From: Microthrixaceae bacterium
GTDB lineage: Bacteria; Actinomycetota; Acidimicrobiia; Acidimicrobiales; Microtrichaceae
Direction of reading: 5' to 3'
Length of the DNA: 64,000 nt
NCBI GenBank assembly: GCA_020027475.1
Contig: JAHRAZ010000103.1
Span: 1-64,000 of the forward strand
Shown here piece after piece: positions 58,264 through 64,000 of this stretch (its first letter is position 1; every line of letters starts with the position of its first letter). Made by a program: the position numbers and the translations under genes. The notes under the pieces are model-generated. The model had not been told where the DNA came from. It was given only the letters and a program-made list of their open reading frames with translations, and ran no database searches.

Positions 58264-60237
58264 TCAGTCGCCGGAGATCGCGAATACGTGACCAATGCTT
58301 TCGGCGGGATCGAGCTTCACGTAGTTCGACGGTCCGTCCCATACCCATTCGTGTCCACTGAGTTCGTCCACAACCCGAAATCGAGATCCCTGCGCGATTC
58401 CGAGATCTGACAGGTTCAGATGAACCGTGGTTTCGATCACCAGGTTGGGTTTTGTGTTCGCAATCACCAGGACGCAGTCCGCAGCGCCGCTGGGGGAGAT
58501 CTCTTCGGCAAGGAAATACGAATAGGCCAGGACGTTGGGATCATCCGCCCAATGGAACCGGAGCCGGCGCAGGCGGTGCATGCTCTCATGGTCGCTGCGG
58601 ATGCGGTTCAGGCGGGCGAGCCACTCCATGAGTGGGGTCTCGCCAACATGGTCCCGATGCCTGACCTCGTACTTCTCGGAGTGGCGGTACTCGGTGTTGT
58701 CGGGCGAGGCGGGTTCGTTCTCGCACAGTTCGTAGCCCGAGTAGATTCCCCACGACGGTGACAACGTGGCCGCCAGCAGGGCTCGGCTCATGAAATCTGC
58801 TTCGGTGCCGTTCCGCAGAGGACCGTTGAGAATATCCGGTGTATTGGGCCAGAGGTTGGGCCTGAAGGTGCCGGACATTCCACCGTGAGCCAGCTCTTCG
58901 GCATATTCACGCAGTTCGTCGGCATTCTCCCGCCAGGTGAAATAGGTGTAACTCTGAGAAAATCCCACCTCTGCCAGTGTGTGCATCATGGCTGGTCCGG
59001 TGAATGCCTCGGCGAGGAAGACCACCTCTGGGTGCCGCTGCTGAATAGTCGGAATCAGCCACTCCCAGAACGCAACTGGTTTCGTGTGCGGATTGTCAAC
59101 CCGGAACAACCTGATCGAGTGGCCGATCCAGAACTCGAGAATGTCCGCACACGCGTTCCAGAGGGACTCCCTGGTGCTGGTGGACTCCGGCCAGAAATTC
59201 AACGGGTAGATGTCCTCGTAGGCCTTTGGCGGATTTTCGGCGAACTGAATGGAGTCGTCTGAACGCCTGATGAACCACTCCGGGTGTTCTGTGACCCAGG
59301 GATGGTCGGGACTGCACTGAAGCGCAAAGTCCAGAGCGACCTCCACTCCCATCTCCGCGGCTCCGGCAACAAAACGGTCGAATTCGTCGAGCGTGCCCAA
59401 GTCCGCGTGGATCGAGTCGTGGCCGCCGGAAGGGTCACCGATGGCCCACGGACAACCGGGATCCCCGGGATCGGCAACGAGGGAGTTGCCCGGCCCTTTG
59501 CGGTTGGTGCGCCCGATGGGATGGATCGGTGGGAAATAGACAACGTCGAAGCCGGAGTTGGCCACAACACTCATACGATCCCAGAGTTGCGATCCCTCGG
59601 CGAATCCACCGTATGTCCGGGGAAACATCTCATACCAGGAACCCCGAACGGCACGCTCCCTCTCACAGCGGACGGCCACATGTGAGCTGATGGCAGCTCC
59701 GCCGGGATCCACAACGCCCGAAAGTGCTGCGGCCACTGCATCGTCCAGTCCGGCGGTCAGACGAACGGAATCGCTACAGCGACTGTCCCTGAGGCCATTG
59801 ATGGCTTCAACCAACCGCAGCTGATCCGCTGCCGGCGCATACCCGAGCAGTCCTTCTATCACGGACGCACCGTCGCGGAAATGCACATCCAGCGTCTGTC
59901 CGGCCTCCGCACGGACTACGAGATCACGCGCCCATGCACCGTACGAATCGGCAAACGCCAGCACGCGGAACTCATGGAGTCCAATACGCCCGGCCGTGAA
60001 GATTCCCTCATACCGGGAGTCTCCGGCGTGGGCCATCTCCGTGGTCTGCCATTGGGTGTCTGATTCACGGCGGAACTGGAGTTCTGCGTGCAGCGGTCCG
60101 CGCCACTCGGACACGACGGTCGCACTCACCATGATCCGATCTCCGGCAATGGTCTTTGTGGGTCTGCCTGACGCGAGTTGAGGCTCCAGATCACGGATCT
60201 CGAGCCGTTGAGGAGTTCCCGGCGGGACTGGGCTCAC
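58264..60237 (-). CDS. glgE: Alpha-1,4-glucan:maltose-1-phosphate maltosyltransferase
   Basis: Extends alpha-glucan with maltosyl units from maltose-1-phosphate. 657 residues: N-terminal domain, barrel of GH13_3 with the GlgE-specific YEMFPRTYGG, FPPIHPIGRTNRKGPGNSL, nucleophile Asp in FRVDNPHTKPVAFWEWL, acid Glu in FLAEAFTGPAMMHTLAEVGF and FRPNLWPNTPDI. GTG 60237 overlaps the upstream gene's stop as GTGA. Confidence 0.95.
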   Translation of the reverse strand: MSPVPPGTPQRLEIRDLEPQLASGRPTKTIAGDRIMVSATVVSEWRGPLHAELQFRRESDTQWQTTEMAHAGDSRYEGIFTAGRIGLHEFRVLAFADSYGAWARDLVVRAEAGQTLDVHFRDGASVIEGLLGYAPAADQLRLVEAINGLRDSRCSDSVRLTAGLDDAVAAALSGVVDPGGAAISSHVAVRCERERAVRGSWYEMFPRTYGGFAEGSQLWDRMSVVANSGFDVVYFPPIHPIGRTNRKGPGNSLVADPGDPGCPWAIGDPSGGHDSIHADLGTLDEFDRFVAGAAEMGVEVALDFALQCSPDHPWVTEHPEWFIRRSDDSIQFAENPPKAYEDIYPLNFWPESTSTRESLWNACADILEFWIGHSIRLFRVDNPHTKPVAFWEWLIPTIQQRHPEVVFLAEAFTGPAMMHTLAEVGFSQSYTYFTWRENADELREYAEELAHGGMSGTFRPNLWPNTPDILNGPLRNGTEADFMSRALLAATLSPSWGIYSGYELCENEPASPDNTEYRHSEKYEVRHRDHVGETPLMEWLARLNRIRSDHESMHRLRRLRFHWADDPNVLAYSYFLAEEISPSGAADCVLVIANTKPNLVIETTVHLNLSDLGIAQGSRFRVVDELSGHEWVWDGPSNYVKLDPAESIGHVFAISGD

Positions 60238-61859
60238 CGCCGCCTGACCGCGAGGTTGAATTCTCCGGTGGCGAAGGGAAGCTCATCGCTGGAGTACCAG
60301 ACCCCTGTGATCGAGAACACCCTCACGCCCAACAGCGTGGCTCGTCCGAGCACGAAGAAGGTGCGATCGATTCCGGTTTCGGGATCCTTGAGTGCCAAGG
60401 TGCCGGTAAGGAAGGGACTCTCGGGATCTGCGGTCAGTTGCATCCCCAGACTAACGGCACCATCCGTCATCTCAGCGGTGATGTATCCCCCATCTTCCTC
60501 GCCTTCAGTCAGACCGGCCTGGGTCTCGGGGTTGATCAGGAACGAGTGACGGAACTCCAATGGTCCACGCAGGTCGATGTCGAGCCACACGTCTTGCACG
60601 AGCGCACGCCGAATGGGCTCGATCGTCACCGCCTCGGGCCCGTCAATCAGTCGACCGCTGTCTGGCTCGAGGAACTGGGTCGGCCCGCTACAGTCGATCT
60701 CGCCTGCCTCTTGCAGACACCCGGCCCAAGTGATGAATTTGCCGTCGGCAGTCCATGACGGTCCGCCGGCATCAAAGTTGAGTGTGTCCGGGGCATCAAT
60801 CGGAGTCACGTCGAACGCCTGACCGCCTCGAGAGGAAACCAGCATCAACTTGTTGCAGTCCTCTCCCGCTCCGTAGGCGATGCGGGTGGCGTCCGGGGAA
60901 ACCGAGGGTCGGCAGATGCGGTCTTCCAGCACCAGGGCGTCCCGAGCAAGTGTGTCCATGGCCACTCGAAGCAACTCCTGGCGTCCTTTCGCCGGACCAA
61001 CAGTCACCATGAATGATCCATCTGGCGCGAATTCGGGTTGGTCAGCCGACAGAGGCGTCGGGGAGACTCTGACTGAGTCGTCCGCCGCGGCGGCGAGTGT
61101 GTACCGATCATCGGTACCCGGGACCACCGATTCAACCAACATGATCGGGTCGGCTGGAGACCAGTGCACTCCGATCATCCACCTCTGAGATGGATCTCCG
61201 ATGTGGGCGACCTCGGACCCCTGCTTGTCCACCACTCTGATGACGGTGCCAATTCCAGCATCGGGCAGTGGAATGGGAGTGGAGAGCGGATCCTGCAGTT
61301 TTCTTGGATGACCACCGCGTGGGACGACCTGCTCCTGGGTTCCATCGGCCACATACGCCAAACGGTCTCCGGTTGCGTTCCACGCGAGGATCGGCTCGCT
61401 CCCCAGCGCCTCCAGCGAAACGTCACTGGCCACATGCTTCACATCGCCGCCGGCAATCGGGACGAACACGAGCACGCCGCCTTCGGCAACGTATGCCACC
61501 ACGTCAGCTGTTGGAGATATGGCCACCGCGCCCTGGTTGTTGGCTCCGATGGCCGCGCCCTGGCCGACCTCGCGCGGGGCTGCCTCCCCCAAGCCCACAC
61601 GAACTGTGCCGTCTGCGGTGACGTATGCGACCTGACCCTGGGGAAGGGATGTGGGATCGCCGGACCGACGTCGTGGATCTTCCGGTTGCGCCGGCTCCTC
61701 GTCCTGCGAGGTGCCCTCATCCTCGACCGAATCGATTTGGGCCTTGGCAGTGGCGCTCATCAGCACCGATACCAGCACAAGCACCAAGAAGGCCGCCAGA
61801 ACCTTGCGGGCCGGGCCAGTGGTTGATGAATGACCGGAGCTGGAGTCTGCTGAGTGCAT
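60234..61859 (-). CDS. Secreted or membrane-anchored beta-propeller protein (TolB/LpqB-like)
   Basis: 541 residues. The N-terminus has an uncleaved or Sec signal (KVLAAFLVLVLVSVLMSATAKA), then an acidic linker and repeated blade-like blocks from about 75 to 370 (VAISPTADVVAYVAEGG, AWNATGDRLAYVADG, SVSPDATRIAYGAG, SWTADGKFITWAG), followed by a C-terminal beta domain. It overlaps glgE by four bases, so it is cotranscribed with the glucan genes. Function unknown; a surface glucan or envelope role is only positional. Confidence 0.75.
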   Translation of the reverse strand: MHSADSSSGHSSTTGPARKVLAAFLVLVLVSVLMSATAKAQIDSVEDEGTSQDEEPAQPEDPRRRSGDPTSLPQGQVAYVTADGTVRVGLGEAAPREVGQGAAIGANNQGAVAISPTADVVAYVAEGGVLVFVPIAGGDVKHVASDVSLEALGSEPILAWNATGDRLAYVADGTQEQVVPRGGHPRKLQDPLSTPIPLPDAGIGTVIRVVDKQGSEVAHIGDPSQRWMIGVHWSPADPIMLVESVVPGTDDRYTLAAAADDSVRVSPTPLSADQPEFAPDGSFMVTVGPAKGRQELLRVAMDTLARDALVLEDRICRPSVSPDATRIAYGAGEDCNKLMLVSSRGGQAFDVTPIDAPDTLNFDAGGPSWTADGKFITWAGCLQEAGEIDCSGPTQFLEPDSGRLIDGPEAVTIEPIRRALVQDVWLDIDLRGPLEFRHSFLINPETQAGLTEGEEDGGYITAEMTDGAVSLGMQLTADPESPFLTGTLALKDPETGIDRTFFVLGRATLLGVRVFSITGVWYSSDELPFATGEFNLAVRRR

Positions 61860-62022
61860 CGCAGGACAAGATTACTGAGCAAAGGCGCACACCACCCATC
61901 GCGCGCACTGTTGAAAATCCCCATTCCTGAGAGGCTGCTGGGAAACCGGCGATCATCACGATCTCCCGCTCGCACCCAAACATGTAACCCTGGGTCCAGA
62001 CGTGTGACCCTGTGTCTGCAGT

Positions 62023-62028
62023 TAGCCT
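62023..62028 (+). promoter_or_regulatory. -10 element of glgP
   Basis: TAGCCT seven bases before the ATG at 62036, in the 176-base divergent gap between the propeller gene and glgP. Confidence 0.5.
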
Positions 62029-62035
62029 GTCCCCG

Positions 62036-64000
62036 ATGAAGGCCAAGCGTTACTTCACAGTCCGTCCCGATCTTCCAGGAGCGCTGTCGGCGCTCGACGG
62101 ACTCGCCCAGAACCTTCGCTGGTCATGGGATCGACCGACGCAGGACCTGTTCGCCTCGATCGAACCCGACCATTGGGACGAGTGGCGCCACGATCCCCGG
62201 AGAGTCCTTGCCGAAGTCACTCCATCGAGACTTCAGAATCTGGCAGAGGACCATCAATTCCTCCAACGTCTTGGGGACGTCAAGGAGGATCTCGAGCGCT
62301 ATCTGTCAGCTCCCCGCTGGTACCAGGCACTGTCGCAAACGCCAGACCGGGCACGAACAGCCGAGCAGGACCGTACTGCAGCGCTCGAACACACTCAGAT
62401 TGCCTACTTTTCACCGGAGTTCGGGATTTCCGAGGCTCTTCCGCAGTATTCCGGAGGTCTCGGTGTTCTGGCCGGCGACCATCTCAAGTCCGCCTCGGAT
62501 CTGGGCGTTCCGCTCGTGGGCATCGGCCTTTTCTATCGTCATGGGTATTTTCGCCAATCCCTGAGCGTCGATGGCTGGCAGCAGGAACGGTTTCCCAATC
62601 TTGATCCCTACGCGCTCGCGCTGGAGCTCTGCGCTGAGCATCGGGTGGAGCTCGACATGGCGGGCGAGCGCCTTGTGGCACAGATCTGGCGAGCCGAGGT
62701 CGGCAGAGTCACTTTGTATCTTCTCGACACCGACCTCGATGAGAATCCGGATCACCTCAAGGGAATCACCGATCGCCTGTACGGCGGGGACATGGAACAC
62801 CGGCTCCGCCAGGAGATGCTGCTCGGTATCGGTGGTGTCCGCGCACTTGACGAAGTTGGTGAACCGACATCGGTGTTCCACACCAACGAGGGCCACGCCG
62901 GGTTCCTGGGTCTGGAACGAATCCGGGTGTTGATGGAGCGCGACGGACTTGGTTTCGATGATGCACTGCACGCAGTGCGTGCCGGTGCGGTGTTCACCAC
63001 CCACACGCCTGTGCCCGCGGGAATCGACCAGTTTCCCCGTGACCTCATGGAGCGGTACTTCGGTGGCTGGGCACACGAATGCGGAGTGTCCATGGACCGG
63101 CTGATGGAACTGGGCCATCGCCCCGGAGAAGACGCCGATGCCAGTTTCAACATGGCCGTGATGGGCATGCGCCTCGCATCACTGCGCAATGGCGTATCCG
63201 ACCTGCACGGCGAGGTGAGCCGGCAGATGTTCGCGGACCTCTGGCCCGGGATTCCCGAGTCCGAAACCCCGATCAGCCACATCACCAACGGTGTCCACGG
63301 TCCCACCTGGGTGTCTCGCGAGATCGACACAATTCTGGTGGACTCGATCGGTCCGGATTGGGCCACTCGGCCGATTGACGGTTGGGGTGAGGTCAGCGAC
63401 ATCGCAGACACCACCCTCTGGGCGGCGCGCTCGGCCGCCAGGGAGCGCATGGTGGAGGTGATCAGAAACCGGTTGAGGGCCTCTGCGATCACCGCCGGGA
63501 AATCTCCGTCAGAGGTTGAGTGGATTGACACGGCGTTTGATCCGGATGCCCTCACGATCTGCTTCGCCCGCCGGATGGCCACCTACAAACGTGCGGCACT
63601 ACTTCTCAGCCAGCCCGACCGGCTGCGGGCCCTGTTGTGGGATTCGGAGAGACCGATCCAGTTCATATTCGCCGGCAAGGCTCACCCAGCCGACGATGAG
63701 GGCAAGGAACTCATAAGGCAACTCGTCACCTTCGCTCAGGATCCCGCCGTTCGGGGTCGCATCGCGTTCGTGGAGGACTACGACATGGCATTGGCTCGAT
63801 CACTGGTGCAGGGAGCCGACGTTTGGCTCAACACCCCGATACGGCCGATGGAGGCATCCGGCACCAGTGGCATGAAATCGGTGCTGAACGGTGGACTCCA
63901 CTGTTCGATTCTCGACGGCTGGTGGTCCGAGTGCTTCGTGGCAGGAAGCGACTCACCCATCGGAATCGCCAACGGTTGGGGAATCTCCTCGGCCATGGGA
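62036..64000 (+). CDS. glgP: Alpha-glucan (glycogen) phosphorylase, N-terminal 655 residues (cut by window end)
   Basis: Phosphorolytically shortens alpha-glucan to glucose-1-phosphate. The frame is open from ATG 62036 to the window end with no stop. An N-terminal helical domain (LDGLAQNLRWSWDRPTQDLF) is typical of the shorter TIGR02094-type GT35 enzymes. AYFSPEFGISEALPQYSGGL, FHTNEGHAGFLGLER, TTHTPVPAGIDQF, CFARRMATYKRAALL and the PLP Lys614 in EASGTSGMKSVLNGG are visible. Divergent from the synthesis operon, so making and breaking down glucan are separately controlled. Confidence 0.94.
   Translation, partial: MKAKRYFTVRPDLPGALSALDGLAQNLRWSWDRPTQDLFASIEPDHWDEWRHDPRRVLAEVTPSRLQNLAEDHQFLQRLGDVKEDLERYLSAPRWYQALSQTPDRARTAEQDRTAALEHTQIAYFSPEFGISEALPQYSGGLGVLAGDHLKSASDLGVPLVGIGLFYRHGYFRQSLSVDGWQQERFPNLDPYALALELCAEHRVELDMAGERLVAQIWRAEVGRVTLYLLDTDLDENPDHLKGITDRLYGGDMEHRLRQEMLLGIGGVRALDEVGEPTSVFHTNEGHAGFLGLERIRVLMERDGLGFDDALHAVRAGAVFTTHTPVPAGIDQFPRDLMERYFGGWAHECGVSMDRLMELGHRPGEDADASFNMAVMGMRLASLRNGVSDLHGEVSRQMFADLWPGIPESETPISHITNGVHGPTWVSREIDTILVDSIGPDWATRPIDGWGEVSDIADTTLWAARSAARERMVEVIRNRLRASAITAGKSPSEVEWIDTAFDPDALTICFARRMATYKRAALLLSQPDRLRALLWDSERPIQFIFAGKAHPADDEGKELIRQLVTFAQDPAVRGRIAFVEDYDMALARSLVQGADVWLNTPIRPMEASGTSGMKSVLNGGLHCSILDGWWSECFVAGSDSPIGIANGWGISSAMG

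Noticed and set aside
57412-58410. 332-codon open frame opposite treS
   Set aside because: Antisense to the well-supported treS/glgE genes; composition is that of a reverse-strand shadow in GC-rich DNA.

Overview
This is a high-GC (about 60-65 %) bacterial chromosome segment, densely packed and mostly housekeeping. Protein content and gene order point to an actinobacterium, probably a deep-branching one such as Acidimicrobiia (the class is inferred). The order gltX, leuB, IclR/leuCD, serA, ilvC/N/B, ilvD, gatB/A/C, ligA, MetE-like, mnmA, iscS follows the same series I recall for Mycobacterium tuberculosis (about Rv2987c-Rv3025c). I see no insertion sequence, prophage, CRISPR array, rRNA or tRNA gene, and no gene-free stretch over 300 bases. 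The longest, 41035-41301, holds a long hairpin.

Layout. 1-5449: 5' end of gltX (cut by the window edge), an L,D-transpeptidase, a small membrane protein and a three-gene ABC exporter. 5500-9806: the operon leuB-ilvE-cimA-unknown, preceded by a leader peptide and attenuator. 9806-13047: greA, ppx and rsgA. 13048-15885: an IclR regulator divergent from leuCD, with short tandem repeats at both ends of leuCD. 15881-22578: lipoprotein SGNH hydrolase, serA, S9 peptidase, aspartate-type aminotransferase and divergent serC. 22557-26220: DUF4349 protein, acyl-CoA ligase and an acetyltransferase. 26268-31578: ilvC, ilvN, ilvB (with its own leader peptide and attenuator) and ilvD. 31588-37421: membrane protein, MATE transporter, lipoprotein and gatCAB. 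37493-44669: amidohydrolase, a protein with two RNase III-like domains, esterase, SCP2-like protein, PASTA kinase, anchored protein and HAD phosphatase. 44708-53108: ligA, MetE-like protein, membrane protein, mnmA, iscS, thioesterase and rhomboid protease. 53217-64000: a secreted beta-propeller protein with glgE, treS, mak and glgB (the GlgE route from trehalose to alpha-glucan), and a divergent glycogen phosphorylase cut by the window end.

How the genes work together. Branched-chain amino acid synthesis dominates: citramalate synthase, isopropylmalate isomerase and dehydrogenase, acetohydroxyacid synthase, reductoisomerase, dehydratase and transaminase are all present; only leuA and ilvA-type genes are missing from the window. 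Three layers of control are visible: two ribosome-mediated attenuators with Val/Ile/Leu-rich leader peptides (leuB and ilvB) and an IclR regulator with a palindrome between it and leuCD. serA and serC give serine; gatCAB and gltX supply charged tRNA; iscS and mnmA make thiolated tRNA; the last 11 kb convert trehalose to branched glucan and break it down.

Two genome-style traits recur. Many genes have a TAnnnT-like -10 element exactly 6-7 bases before a GTG or ATG start, implying leaderless mRNAs. Several gene boundaries carry short tandem duplications (14, 19 and 24 bp) that include start or stop codons. The least conventional protein is the tandem RNase III-like one at 38871-39740, whose second domain has lost all four metal ligands.
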